Of a stretch of DNA of 64,000 bases, positions 36,689 to 45,744 are shown one piece after another. Numbering within the stretch: the stretch's first letter is position 1; each line of letters begins with the position of its first letter. Where the stretch lies: assembly GCA_965214285.1 (NCBI GenBank), contig OZ243946.1:1612001-1676000 (forward strand), read 5' to 3'. The translations under genes were made by a program, and so were the position numbers. The notes beneath the pieces were generated by a model, which made no database searches, was not told the origin of the DNA, and saw nothing but the letters and a program-made list of their open reading frames with translations. This DNA comes from G963422745 sp965214285 (GTDB taxonomy: Bacteria > Actinomycetota > Acidimicrobiia > Acidimicrobiales > Aldehydirespiratoraceae).

Positions 36689-37528
36689 TCAGCTCTGGCT
36701 GGGTTGAGGCGCTGCGATGTCGAACACCGCAGGCTCGGCGGCCCGGGCCAGGCTGGAGCGCAGCCGCTCGAGATCGAGGGGGACGGCATGCGAGTCCGAG
36801 CGCAGCTCCACCTCGGCGGTGTGAGGGTCTCGGATGGCCACCCGCTGAAGGCGGACGCCCTCGGCGAGCCTGGCGTCGGCGAGCCCGGCGAGCCCGAAGC
36901 CGCTCGGCAGGCGGACCTGGCGCCTGAGCACCCGCAGGCTCTCGATCACGAAGGCCACGCTGCGATCGGCGGCCTGGGGCACGAGGCTCGCCTCGAAGCC
37001 GACCCGCCTGCGGCGGTGCCGGACCCGCGCACGGTTGCCGGGGCCGATCTCGAGCACCTCGATGCGGGCGTCTGTGAGCCAGCGTTCGAGGCTCGACACG
37101 GCGATCTCGGCGTGGATCTCCAGCGGCCCGGTGAGCAGCGTCGGCCGTGCGCCGCCGGTCATGCGCAGGCCGTGCGCCGCCAGCGCCGCCCGCGGGCACT
37201 CGATCTCGCCCAGCGTGACTGCGCTCAGGGCGACGCTGACCCGTGCGGAGAGGTCGAGGCCGCCCTCTGCGGGGCGGGGGAGCGGCAGGCCGCTGTGCTG
37301 GATCTCGAACCCCTCGATGGTCCCCGAGACGGGCAGCGATCCGTTCACGACCTCAAAGCGCCTGCCCTCGGCGGCAGCCAGCAGCTCGTTGAGCGGGCCG
37401 TCCACGATCCCGGCCAGGCCGGCGAGGCCTGCTGCACTGCCGAGGCTGCCCAGCACGTTGAGCGGGCCGGCGAGCCGACGGGTCCACTTGCGCGGGTCGA
37501 GCCAGTCGGAGCCGAACCACGCAGACAT
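36689..37528 (-). CDS. Hypothetical protein, possible DUF2993/LmeA-like lipid-binding protein
   Basis: 279 residues, ATG 37528. There is no signal peptide but an amphipathic Gly/Ala/Leu-rich start. Alternating beta-strand pattern (GLDLSARVSVALSAVTLG, GLRMTGGARPTLLTGPLEIHAEIAVS, VAFVIESLRVLRRQVRLP) resembles DUF2993 (LmeA family) proteins of actinobacteria, which bind phospholipids or act on lipoglycans. I am not certain of the match. A minus-strand TAGCGT (37545-37540) lies 11 nt before the start. It is convergent with the Mo-hydroxylase gene. Confidence 0.6.
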   Translation of the reverse strand: MSAWFGSDWLDPRKWTRRLAGPLNVLGSLGSAAGLAGLAGIVDGPLNELLAAAEGRRFEVVNGSLPVSGTIEGFEIQHSGLPLPRPAEGGLDLSARVSVALSAVTLGEIECPRAALAAHGLRMTGGARPTLLTGPLEIHAEIAVSSLERWLTDARIEVLEIGPGNRARVRHRRRRVGFEASLVPQAADRSVAFVIESLRVLRRQVRLPSGFGLAGLADARLAEGVRLQRVAIRDPHTAEVELRSDSHAVPLDLERLRSSLARAAEPAVFDIAAPQPSQS

Positions 37529-37706
37529 GATGCTCGGTCACGCTAACCGGACCGACACGACCGTGCCTGGCCGGTCCGAGAGCGGTCGCTTGCCGACATC
37601 AGGACCGCTGGCGACAGCAGAACCGCAGCAGGCGAGAGCCGCAGCCGAGCCGGCTCCGACCCATGACGGTTCGGCGTTGCCGATGTCGTGCCGCGCATCG
37701 CTCGGA

Positions 37707-37777
37707 GCGGACGAGGAGAATCGAACTCCCATCATCAGCTTGGAAGGCTGAGGTTCTGGCCGTTGAACTACGTCCGC
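37707..37777 (-). tRNA. tRNA-Gly (anticodon TCC)
   Basis: 71 nt on the minus strand. The acceptor arm is GCGGACG / CGTCCGC, the D loop includes GTTCAACGGC, the anticodon stem-loop is TCAGC-CTTCCAA-GCTGA with anticodon TCC, and the T arm is GGAGTTCGATTCTCC. CCA is not encoded. The base after the acceptor is T, as usual for tRNA-Gly. Confidence 0.95.
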
Positions 37778-37785
37778 GTGCGCAA

Positions 37786-37791
37786 ATCCTA
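37786..37791 (-). promoter_or_regulatory. TANNNT -10 element (TAGGAT) for tRNA-Gly
   Basis: The minus-strand hexamer lies 8 nt before the tRNA 5' end, so transcription would start at or just before the mature end. Confidence 0.45.
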
Positions 37792-37892
37792 GCCCGCTGT
37801 GCCGAGAGCCACCCGTGCCACCCGGCCGTGTGTGGGCCGGGGCGGTGCCGAAAACGCTGCCGGGTGTGGGCGGGCCTGTGATCGCTCGCCGT

Positions 37893-37898
37893 TAGGCT
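37893..37898 (+). promoter_or_regulatory. TANNNT -10 element (TAGGCT) for tig, leaderless-type
   Basis: It ends 8 nt before ATG 37907. No Shine-Dalgarno sequence is present. Confidence 0.5.
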
Positions 37899-37906
37899 GC
37901 GCCGCG

Positions 37907-39376
37907 ATGAAGAGCACCGTCTCCGCCGTGGGCGACAACCGGGTCAAGCTGTCCGTGGAGGTTCCCGAGGCAGACCTCGACAAGCAGATCGACGCCGCCT
38001 TCAAGCGCATCGCCAAGCAGGTCCGGATCCGGGGATTCCGTCCCGGCAAGGCCCCGCGGCGGGTGCTCGAAGCCCAGCTCGGCCCCGAGATCGGCCGCGA
38101 GGAGGCGCTGCGCACGGCGCTGCCGGACTATTACGCCGAGGCGGTCATCGCCCACGACGTCGATGTTATCGACTCGCCCGAACTCGAGATCGTCAGCGGC
38201 GCCGATGAGGGTCCGCTGCTGTTCGATGCCGTGGTCCAGACCCGCCCCGCCGTCAACGCCGGGGGCTACGACAGCCTCAGGGTCCAGATCCCGAGCCCAG
38301 AGCCCAGCGAGGAGATGTTCAACGAAGAGCTGCAGAACCGGCTAGCAGCGCATGCCGAGCTGGTCGAGGTCGACCGGCCCGCCGACGACGGCGATCACGT
38401 CACCATCGACATCCTGGCGGTTCACGACGGCGAGGAAGTGCCGGGACTGACCACGCTCAGCTACGACTACGCCCTAGGCAGCGGCTTCATGGACGGCGTG
38501 CTCGACGAGAACCTTCGAGACGCCTCGGCAGGCGACCTGCTGAAGTTCGTGGCGGACCATCCCGACACGGACGAGCCCGAGCCGATCAGCTTCGAGGTGC
38601 AGGTCCACGAGGTGGCATCGCCGGTGCTGCCGGTGATCGACGACGCCTGGGTCGACGCCAACACCGAGTTCGCCACGGTCGCCGAGTTCCGCGCCGACAT
38701 CAGCGAGCGCCTGCGCTTGGACTGCGTGATGCGCGCCGCCATCATGGTGCAGCCGAACATGGCCGAGGCGCTCGTGAAGCTGGTCACCGACGAGATCCCC
38801 GAGACGCTGGTGCAGCAGCGAGCCTCCGAGATCGTCGAGCAGCATCTGAAGCGGGTGGAGGCCCAGGGCCACGACGTCGACGAGTTCCTCGCCGACACCT
38901 CCCGGACCCGCGAGTCGCTGATGGACGACGTCAGCCCGCAGGCGGCCAAGGACGTGAAGTTCGACCTGGCGCTGCGCTATGTGGCCGAACAGGAAGACCT
39001 GATCCCCGACGACCAGGCACTCGACGAGCATCTCGCAGAGCTCGCAGCCCAACAGGGCGAGAGCTTCGACAAGCTCAAGGCCCGTCTCGCCAAGACAGGC
39101 TGGCTCTCGGATCTGCGTGCCGGTCTCGCCAAGCAGGCAGCCGGCGAGTGGCTCGCCGAGCACGTGGAGCTGGTCGACCCCGACGGCAACGAGATCGACC
39201 GCGAGAGCCTGAAGATGCCGTCGGCAGACGCCGAGGCCGACGCTGCTGCAGACGTCGAGGCAGGCGCCGATGTCGCCGCGGCCGGCGAAGACCCGGCCGA
39301 TTTCCCCGATTCCGAGGCCGCCGTCGGCAAGGCTGATGGCGGCCAGGCCGACCCCGACCCCGCAGAGAAGGCGTGA
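37907..39376 (+). CDS. tig: Trigger factor
   Basis: 489 residues from ATG 37907; a longer frame adds a Cys/Arg-rich leader with no support. It is the ribosome-bound chaperone: the N-terminal domain has signature GFRPGK at 43-48, the middle part (about 155-245) sits where the FKBP-like PPIase domain lies, and the C-terminal helical arms follow. The acidic tail (from about 445, rich in Asp/Ala/Glu) is longer than in E. coli. Its stop overlaps the clpP start (TGATG). The order tig-clpP-clpX is the common bacterial one. Confidence 0.95.
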   Translation: MKSTVSAVGDNRVKLSVEVPEADLDKQIDAAFKRIAKQVRIRGFRPGKAPRRVLEAQLGPEIGREEALRTALPDYYAEAVIAHDVDVIDSPELEIVSGADEGPLLFDAVVQTRPAVNAGGYDSLRVQIPSPEPSEEMFNEELQNRLAAHAELVEVDRPADDGDHVTIDILAVHDGEEVPGLTTLSYDYALGSGFMDGVLDENLRDASAGDLLKFVADHPDTDEPEPISFEVQVHEVASPVLPVIDDAWVDANTEFATVAEFRADISERLRLDCVMRAAIMVQPNMAEALVKLVTDEIPETLVQQRASEIVEQHLKRVEAQGHDVDEFLADTSRTRESLMDDVSPQAAKDVKFDLALRYVAEQEDLIPDDQALDEHLAELAAQQGESFDKLKARLAKTGWLSDLRAGLAKQAAGEWLAEHVELVDPDGNEIDRESLKMPSADAEADAAADVEAGADVAAAGEDPADFPDSEAAVGKADGGQADPDPAEKA

Positions 39377-40014
39377 TGCAGATCAACCCACGGAACTACC
39401 TGGTGCCCACCGTCGTCGAGCAGACCAACCGCGGCGAGAGGGCGTTCGACCTCTACAGCAGGCTGCTCAAGGAGAACATCATCTTCCTGGGCACCCCCAT
39501 CGACGACACCATCGCCAACCTGATCTGCGCCCAGCTGCTGCACCTGGAGTCCGAGAACCCCGACAAGGACATCAACCTCTACATCAACTCGCCCGGCGGC
39601 GACATCAACTCGCTGTTCGCCATCTACGACACGATGTCTTACATCAAGCCCGACATCACCACCATCTGCTTCGGCCAGGCCGCCTCGGCCGCGGCGGTGC
39701 TGCTGGCCGCCGGCTCAAAGGGCAAGCGCCTGGCCCTGCCCCATGCCCGCATCCTCTTGCACCAGCCTTATGCCGGCGCCTCGGGCCAGGCGTCGGACAT
39801 CGAGCTGGTGGCCGCCGAGGTGGCCCGCCTGAAGAAGTCGCTGGAGGAGGTGCTGGCGGCCCACACCGGCCAGTCAATCGACAAGATCGCAGCCGACACC
39901 GACCGCGACTTCGTGATGACCGCCGCGGAGGCCCAGGAATACGGCATCATCGACGAGGTGATCGAAAACCGGGATCTGGCCGACAAAGCCGGCACAATCA
40001 CGGCCATAGGCTGA
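39376..40014 (+). CDS. clpP: ATP-dependent Clp protease proteolytic subunit
   Basis: 212 residues from ATG 39376; GTG 39373 one codon earlier is an alternative. The catalytic triad is complete: Ser104 in GQAASAAAVLL, His129 in ILLHQP, Asp178 in DRDFVM. The SPGGDINS segment shapes the substrate channel. It overlaps tig by one base and is followed 21 bp later by clpX, its unfoldase partner. Confidence 0.97.
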   Translation: MQINPRNYLVPTVVEQTNRGERAFDLYSRLLKENIIFLGTPIDDTIANLICAQLLHLESENPDKDINLYINSPGGDINSLFAIYDTMSYIKPDITTICFGQAASAAAVLLAAGSKGKRLALPHARILLHQPYAGASGQASDIELVAAEVARLKKSLEEVLAAHTGQSIDKIAADTDRDFVMTAAEAQEYGIIDEVIENRDLADKAGTITAIG

Positions 40015-40035
40015 GCGCCGGGAGGGGGTAGCGCA

Positions 40036-41289
40036 GTGGCGAAGTTCGGAGAGGGGGGAGAGCTTCTCACCTGCTCGTTCTGCAGCAAGTCCCAGAAGCA
40101 GGTCAAGAAGCTGATCGCCGGCCCGGGCGTCTACATCTGCGACGAGTGCATCGACCTCTGCACCGAGATCATCGAGGAGGAGCTGAGCGAGCGCTCCGAG
40201 AGCGGCCTCGGCGACCTGCCCTCGCCGCGGGAGATCTTCGACTTCCTCAACGACTACGTGGTCGGCCAGCACAACGCCAAGCGGATCCTCTCCGTGGCCG
40301 TCTACAACCACTACAAGCGCATCGAGGTCGGCGCCTCGCTCGACGACGACGTGGAGCTGTCCAAGTCCAACATCCTGCTGATCGGCCCCACCGGCTGCGG
40401 CAAGACGCTGATGGCCCAGACCCTGGCCCGCATGCTCAGCGTGCCCTTCGCCATCGTCGACGCCACCGCCTTGACCGAGGCCGGCTACGTGGGCGAGGAC
40501 GTGGAGAACATCCTGCTCAAGCTGATCCAGGCCGCCGAATACGACGTGAAGAAGGCCGAGACCGGCATCATCTACATCGACGAGATCGACAAGGTGGCCC
40601 GCAAGGGGGAGAACCCCTCGATCACCCGTGACGTGTCCGGCGAGGGCGTCCAGCAGGCGCTGCTGAAGATCCTGGAGGGCACCACCGCCGCGGTGCCGCC
40701 CCAGGGGGGCCGCAAGCACCCCCACCAGGAGTTCCTGCAGATCGACACCACCAACATCCTGTTCATCTGCGGCGGCGCCTTCGCAGGCGTCGAGAAGATC
40801 GTGGAGCGCCGCATCGGCACCCGAGGAGTCGGCTTCGGGGCAGACATCCGCCGTCCCGAGGACAAGGATCTCGGCGCCATCTTCGAAGAGGCGCTGCCCG
40901 AGGATCTCGTCAAGTTCGGCCTGATCCCGGAGTTCATCGGCCGCCTGCCGGTGGTCGGGGCGGTGCGCCACCTCGAACGCGAGGCCCTGATCGAGATCCT
41001 CACCGAGCCCCGCAACGCCCTGACCCGCCAGTACGCCAAGATCTTCGAGTTCGAGGGCGTCGCCTTGTCCTTCACCCCCAAGGCGCTGGAGGCCGTGGCC
41101 GATGAGGCCATCAAGCGCAACACCGGCGCCCGAGGGCTGCGGGCGATACTGGAGGAGACGCTGCTGGAGACCATGTACGAGATCCCCGGCCGCTCAGACG
41201 TGGCCAAGGTGATCGTCACCCCCGAGTCGGTGCTCACCGACAAGCTGCCCAAGATCGTGACCACCGCCGAGGGCCGGCGGGCGAGCTGA
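40036..41289 (+). CDS. clpX: ATP-dependent Clp protease unfoldase subunit
   Basis: 417 residues, GTG 40036 preceded by GGAGGGGG. The N-terminal zinc-binding domain has Cys13, Cys16, Cys35, Cys38. Walker A GPTGCGKT is at 117-124, Walker B IIYIDEIDK near 178, and the IGF-like loop that docks on ClpP is IGT/RGVGF region near 258. Length is normal. It feeds unfolded proteins to ClpP. Confidence 0.97.
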   Translation: MAKFGEGGELLTCSFCSKSQKQVKKLIAGPGVYICDECIDLCTEIIEEELSERSESGLGDLPSPREIFDFLNDYVVGQHNAKRILSVAVYNHYKRIEVGASLDDDVELSKSNILLIGPTGCGKTLMAQTLARMLSVPFAIVDATALTEAGYVGEDVENILLKLIQAAEYDVKKAETGIIYIDEIDKVARKGENPSITRDVSGEGVQQALLKILEGTTAAVPPQGGRKHPHQEFLQIDTTNILFICGGAFAGVEKIVERRIGTRGVGFGADIRRPEDKDLGAIFEEALPEDLVKFGLIPEFIGRLPVVGAVRHLEREALIEILTEPRNALTRQYAKIFEFEGVALSFTPKALEAVADEAIKRNTGARGLRAILEETLLETMYEIPGRSDVAKVIVTPESVLTDKLPKIVTTAEGRRAS

Positions 41290-41340
41290 GCCGCCCCGAG
41301 GCGAGCCGCCCGGACCAGCCCCGCACTCCCGAGCGCAGCG

Positions 41341-42633
41341 ATGCGTTACCAAGAGGCGCTTGACCATCTCGATTCGCTGATCGACTACGAGGTGATGCCT
41401 CGTGCCGGCGCGATCGAGGGGCTGTCGCTGGCGCCGATGCAGCGGCTCATGGCCGCCATGGGCGACCCGCAGCTCAGCTACCCGGTGCTGCACGTGACCG
41501 GCACGAACGGCAAGGGCTCGGTGGTGGCGATGGCCGAGGCGCTGCTGGGCGCCATGGGCCTGCGAGTCGGCGCCTACACCAGCCCGCACTTGCAGCGGGT
41601 CAACGAGCGCATCCGCATCGCAGGCAGCGCCATCGACGACGAGACCTTCGCCGCCGAGATCGCCGGCGTCGCCAGGGTCGCCGCGGCCTCGGGCTGCGTG
41701 GCGCCCACCTGGTTCGAGACGCTCAGCGCGGCGGCCCTGTCGGTTTTCGCCGGCGAGGGGGTCGACGTGGCGGTGGTGGAGGTCGGCATGCTCGGCCGCT
41801 ACGACGCCACCAACGTGGTGCACGGCGAGGTGGCCGTGATCACCAACGTCGGCCTCGACCACAGCCTTGGCGGGCCGGGCTGGGAACGCGAGGTCGCCTC
41901 GGAGAAGGCCGGGATCATCGAAGGAGGCGCAACGCTGGTGCTCGGCGAGGACAACCCGGGCCTCGCCGACATCTTCGCGGCACAGGACCCGGCACGGACG
42001 CTGCGCGCCGGCAGCGACTTCTCGCTCGGCGCCAACAGGCTCGCGGTCGGAGGGCGGCTGGTCGACATGGCTACCCCCAGGGCCTGCCACGACGAGGTGT
42101 TCGTGGCCCTGCACGGCGCCCATCAGGGTCGCAATGCGCTCACCGCGGTCGTGGCCGTGGAGGAGTTCTTCGACGCAGCGCTGCCCGCGGACGTGATCGT
42201 CGAGGCGTTCGCCGCGGTCGAGCTGCCCGGACGCCTGGAGGTGGTGGCCCGCTCGCCGCTGGTGATCCTCGACACCGCACACAACGTGCCCGCGGCGGAG
42301 GCGCTGGTCGCCGCGCTGGACGACTTCGGCGCCGGGCGCCGGGTGCTGGTCGTGGGCATGCAGGACGGCCGCGACCCGACGGCTGTCTTCGCGGCCCTCG
42401 ATGCGCCCAAGCACCACCTGATCGTGACCACGCGGGCGCCGACTCCACGGGGCCTGCCCGCCGAGGAGCTGGCTCGGGCGGCTGCGGCCGCGGGCGGCAC
42501 AGCCGAGCCGGTTCACGACGTGGAGGCGGCACTGGACCATGCGCTGTCGGTGGCCGAGAGCGACGACGTGGTGGTGGTCGCTGGCTCCAACACCGTGGTG
42601 GGGGCGATAAGCCGGATCGCAGACGAGCTCTGA
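41341..42633 (+). CDS. folC: Folylpolyglutamate synthase / dihydrofolate synthase
   Basis: 430 residues, ATG 41341. The P-loop TGTNGKGS (53-60) and MAEALLGAMGLRVGAYTSPHL are typical of Mur-ligase-like FolC. Later GLDHSLGG and LDTAHNVPAAEAL mark the second domain. It adds glutamate to folate precursors in the cytoplasm. It sits 51 bp after clpX and 54 bp before ndk, on the same strand. Confidence 0.93.
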   Translation: MRYQEALDHLDSLIDYEVMPRAGAIEGLSLAPMQRLMAAMGDPQLSYPVLHVTGTNGKGSVVAMAEALLGAMGLRVGAYTSPHLQRVNERIRIAGSAIDDETFAAEIAGVARVAAASGCVAPTWFETLSAAALSVFAGEGVDVAVVEVGMLGRYDATNVVHGEVAVITNVGLDHSLGGPGWEREVASEKAGIIEGGATLVLGEDNPGLADIFAAQDPARTLRAGSDFSLGANRLAVGGRLVDMATPRACHDEVFVALHGAHQGRNALTAVVAVEEFFDAALPADVIVEAFAAVELPGRLEVVARSPLVILDTAHNVPAAEALVAALDDFGAGRRVLVVGMQDGRDPTAVFAALDAPKHHLIVTTRAPTPRGLPAEELARAAAAAGGTAEPVHDVEAALDHALSVAESDDVVVVAGSNTVVGAISRIADEL

Positions 42634-42674
42634 CGGCGGGGCAAGGCCCTGGCTTCAGGGCGCGGGCGCGGCGC

Positions 42675-42680
42675 TAGCCT
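42675..42680 (+). promoter_or_regulatory. TANNNT -10 element (TAGCCT) for ndk, leaderless-type
   Basis: It ends 7 nt before ATG 42688, with no ribosome site between. Confidence 0.5.
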
Positions 42681-42687
42681 GCCTCGG

Positions 42688-43095
42688 ATGAACCGGACCC
42701 TGGTGATCTTCAAGCCCGACTCCGTCGAGCGCGGCCTGGTGGGGGAGCTGCTCGGGCGCTTCGAGCGCAAGGGCCTGAGGATCGTCGCCGCCGAGCTGCG
42801 CGTCCTCGACGCCGAGACCCTTGCCCGTCACTATGCGGAGCACGTCGGCAAGCCGTTCTACGACGACCTCGTGGCCTTCATGAGCAGAGGCCCGGCCCTG
42901 ACGGCCGTCGTCGAGGGTCCCGACGACACGCCTGCGGTGGTGCGCAAGATGATGGGCGCCACCAATCCGGCAGATGCCGCGCCGGGCACGATCCGCGGCG
43001 ACTGTGCCACCGATCTCACCGAGAACCTGGTCCACGGCTCGGACTCCGCGGCGTCCGCAGCCCGCGAGATCGCCATCTTCTTTCCCGGGCTGTGA
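42688..43095 (+). CDS. ndk: Nucleoside diphosphate kinase
   Basis: 135 residues, normal length. It balances NTP pools by a phospho-His relay; the active-site His116 lies in NLVHGSDS. RTLVIFKPDSVERGLVG at the start and the NPADAAPGTIRGDCA loop are typical. The leaderless promoter at 42675 supports this start. Confidence 0.97.
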   Translation: MNRTLVIFKPDSVERGLVGELLGRFERKGLRIVAAELRVLDAETLARHYAEHVGKPFYDDLVAFMSRGPALTAVVEGPDDTPAVVRKMMGATNPADAAPGTIRGDCATDLTENLVHGSDSAASAAREIAIFFPGL

Positions 43096-43172
43096 GCGCC
43101 GAGCCCGGCGCTGCGGGCAGTCCGCCGCGGTCCCCGCCCTGCGGCCACAGAATCTCGGTGTTGCAATCCTGT

Positions 43173-43178
43173 TACGAT
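43173..43178 (+). promoter_or_regulatory. TANNNT -10 element (TACGAT) upstream of mreB
   Basis: It is the only clear candidate in the 163-bp gap between ndk and mreB and predicts a leader of about 75 nt. No convincing -35 lies at the right distance. Confidence 0.4.
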
Positions 43179-43258
43179 GCGGGCCACAATCTCTGTGATG
43201 CGAAGCACACGGCTCACGTCGTTGCCTGCGCAGCCCGACTTGCACCCGAGGCGCTCTG

Positions 43259-44308
43259 ATGCCCGCTAACCCGTTGTTGTCCTCGTTCGGTGCGGTTGTC
43301 GGCCGCGACATGGCCGTCGACCTGGGCACGGCCAACACGCTGGTCTACGGGCGCGGCGACGGCGTGCTGCTGGACGAGCCGTCGGTGGTGGCCGTCCACA
43401 CCCACACCGGCCAGACCCTCGCCGTCGGCAGCGAGGCCAAGCGGATGATCGGCCGCGCCCCCAACAACATCTCGGTCATCCGCCCGCTCAAGGACGGCGT
43501 GATCGCGGACTTCGAGATCTGCGAGGTGATGCTGCGCCACTTCATCAACAAGGTGCACAACCACCGCTGGGCCAAGCCCCGCATGGTCATCGCCGTGCCC
43601 TCGGGCGTCACCGGCGTGGAGAAGCGGGCGGTGCAAGAGGCCGCCGCCCTGGCAGGCGCCCGCAAGCCCGTCTACATCATCGAGGAGCCCATGGCCGCGG
43701 CCATCGGCGTCGGCCTGCGAGTGCAGGATCCCGCGGGCAACATGATCGTGGACATCGGCGGCGGCACCACCGACGTGGCCGTCATCTCCCTGGGCGGGGT
43801 GGTGGCCAGCCAGACCACCCGCGTCGGCGGCGACGAGCTTGACAACGCCATCGTGGCGTGGGCCAAGAAGGAGCACTCGCTGGCGCTCGGCGAGCGCACC
43901 GCCGAGCAGATCAAGATCCAGCTCGGCAGCGCCTGGCCGCTGGAGCGCGAGCTCCACGCCGAGATCCGGGGCCGCAACATCGTCACCGGCCTGCCCCGCA
44001 CGATCCGGGTCAGCACGCCGGAGATCCGCGAATACCTGGAGGAGCCGGTGTCGAGCATCTGCGACGCCGTCAAGTCGACGCTTGACCGCACGCCGCCCGA
44101 GCTGGCCGCCGACGTGATGGAACGCGGCATCGTGATCGCAGGTGGCGGCGCCCTGCTGACCGGCATCGACCAGCGGCTGATGGACCTCACCGGCATCTCG
44201 GTGCGGGTGGCGCCGCAGCCGCTCAACTCGGTGGTGGTCGGCGCGGGCCAGGTGATCGAGGAGTTCGAGGCGTTGCGCGGGTTGGCCCTGAGCGCGGGCG
44301 AGCACTGA
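43259..44308 (+). CDS. mreB: Rod shape-determining protein MreB
   Basis: 349 residues, ATG 43259 after GAGGCG. Actin-like ATPase that guides lateral wall synthesis. Phosphate 1 MAVDLGTANTLVYG, phosphate 2 VDIGGGTTDVAVISLGG, and adenosine motif IAGGGALLTGID are all seen. It heads the elongasome operon mreBCD-mrdA-rodA, which implies a rod-shaped or lateral-growing cell. Confidence 0.97.
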   Translation: MPANPLLSSFGAVVGRDMAVDLGTANTLVYGRGDGVLLDEPSVVAVHTHTGQTLAVGSEAKRMIGRAPNNISVIRPLKDGVIADFEICEVMLRHFINKVHNHRWAKPRMVIAVPSGVTGVEKRAVQEAAALAGARKPVYIIEEPMAAAIGVGLRVQDPAGNMIVDIGGGTTDVAVISLGGVVASQTTRVGGDELDNAIVAWAKKEHSLALGERTAEQIKIQLGSAWPLERELHAEIRGRNIVTGLPRTIRVSTPEIREYLEEPVSSICDAVKSTLDRTPPELAADVMERGIVIAGGGALLTGIDQRLMDLTGISVRVAPQPLNSVVVGAGQVIEEFEALRGLALSAGEH

Positions 44309-44318
44309 CGCATCGGCG

Positions 44319-45239
44319 ATGGCGCTCGCCCAGCGCATCGGGCGATCCCGCCGCCGGCTCATCCTGCTGGCGCTCACTGCCGTCACCCTGCTGACCCTGG
44401 ATCTGCGCGGCTTCGGGCCGATCGAGACCGCCCAGTCGGCGCTGCGCGACGCCGTTCACCCCGCGGCCGAGCTGCTCGCCACGCTGGCCTCGCCGTTCAC
44501 GGACGCCTGGAACAGCCTCTTCGACTACGACGACCTCAAGGCCGAGAACCTGCGGCTCGAGGCTGAGATCGCCCGGCTCGAGGGCGAGAGCCTCTCCGCC
44601 GAGGCCGCCCGCGCCGCCTTCGACGCCCTGCGGGACGCCACCGGCATCGCCTATGTGGACGACTTCGAGACCGTGGCGGCGACCGTGGTGAGCGCCGCGC
44701 CGGGCAACTTCTCTGAGCACACCGTGGTCATCGACCGGGGCCGCCGGCACGGCATCGAGCCGGGAATGGCGGTGGTCACCGGGCGGGGCATGGTCGGCCG
44801 CGTGGAGCGGGTCGATCTCGCCGGCGCCACGGTGAGCCTCATCACCGACCCGTCCGTGGCGATCGGGGTGCGCATCGTCTCCAACGGCGAGGTCGGGCTG
44901 GGCCGCGCCGATGGCGATCTGTGGCAGATCAGCGAGGGCATCAGCCACCCCGAGACGGGCGCGGCGCTGCCCGAGATCGGCTCGGCGGTGGTCACCGCGG
45001 CAGCGAGCCGCTATCCGCCGGAGATCCCGATAGGCCGGGTGAGCGAGGTGTTCGTCGACGACACCCTGTCGACGGTCACGGTCAGCGTCGAGCTGGCAAA
45101 CGACGTGAGCGACCTGGGCTACGTGTCGGTGATCCTCGCCGAGGGGATCGACGAGGTGCCGCTGCACGACCCGGCCCCCGCCCCCGAGACGCCCCAGAGC
45201 GACGAGACCGATCACGGCGCCGACGGGACGGCACCGTGA
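44319..45239 (+). CDS. mreC: Rod shape-determining protein MreC
   Basis: 306 residues. One N-terminal transmembrane helix (LILLALTAVTLLTLDL) is followed by a coiled-coil (LKAENLRLEAEIARLEGE) and then the beta-barrel MreC domain (VIDRGRRHGIEPGMAVVTGRGMVGRV). A Pro/Glu/Asp-rich tail ends it. It bridges MreB/MreD and PBP2. It starts 10 bp after mreB and overlaps mreD by GTGA. Confidence 0.95.
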   Translation: MALAQRIGRSRRRLILLALTAVTLLTLDLRGFGPIETAQSALRDAVHPAAELLATLASPFTDAWNSLFDYDDLKAENLRLEAEIARLEGESLSAEAARAAFDALRDATGIAYVDDFETVAATVVSAAPGNFSEHTVVIDRGRRHGIEPGMAVVTGRGMVGRVERVDLAGATVSLITDPSVAIGVRIVSNGEVGLGRADGDLWQISEGISHPETGAALPEIGSAVVTAAASRYPPEIPIGRVSEVFVDDTLSTVTVSVELANDVSDLGYVSVILAEGIDEVPLHDPAPAPETPQSDETDHGADGTAP

Positions 45240-45739
45240 TCGGCGCCAAGCTGGCCGCCGTCGTCGTCGGCGCCTTGCTGTTGCAGCTCACGCTGTTCAC
45301 CGAGCTGCGGTTCTTCGGCGTGGTTCCCGAGCTGCTGGCGCTGGTGGCCGTGCTCGCCGGCTACTACCTCGACACCGAGCGCGGCCCGCTGGTGGCATTC
45401 TGCGCGGGCCTGCCGGCAGACGTGTACCTGCCCACGCCGCTGGGCACAGCCGCCCTCGCCTTCGCCCTGGTCGCCTTCTCGGTCGCCGCACTGGAGGAGG
45501 GCATGTTCCACGACACCCGCCGCCAGGTGGTCGCCTTGGCCGCGGTGGGCAGCGCCGCCTGCGTGATCGGCTACGGGCTGTTCGCAGCCCTGCTGGGCCA
45601 CGGCGGGATCGTCGACGCCGACCTGCTGCGGGTGGCGGCGATCGTGGCCGTGCTCAATGGGGCGTTGACCCCGCTGTTCATGCCGGCGATGCGCTGGGCG
45701 CTGGTCCCCAGCGAGCGCGATCTCCCCGGGGGACGCTGA
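45236..45739 (+). CDS. mreD: Rod shape-determining protein MreD
   Basis: 167 residues from GTG 45236, overlapping the mreC stop. It has four to five transmembrane helices and the MreD-like segment GPLVAFCAGLPADVYLPTPLG. It is part of the elongasome membrane core. mrdA follows after 5 bp. Confidence 0.9.
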   Translation: MIGAKLAAVVVGALLLQLTLFTELRFFGVVPELLALVAVLAGYYLDTERGPLVAFCAGLPADVYLPTPLGTAALAFALVAFSVAALEEGMFHDTRRQVVALAAVGSAACVIGYGLFAALLGHGGIVDADLLRVAAIVAVLNGALTPLFMPAMRWALVPSERDLPGGR

Positions 45740-45744
45740 GCGCC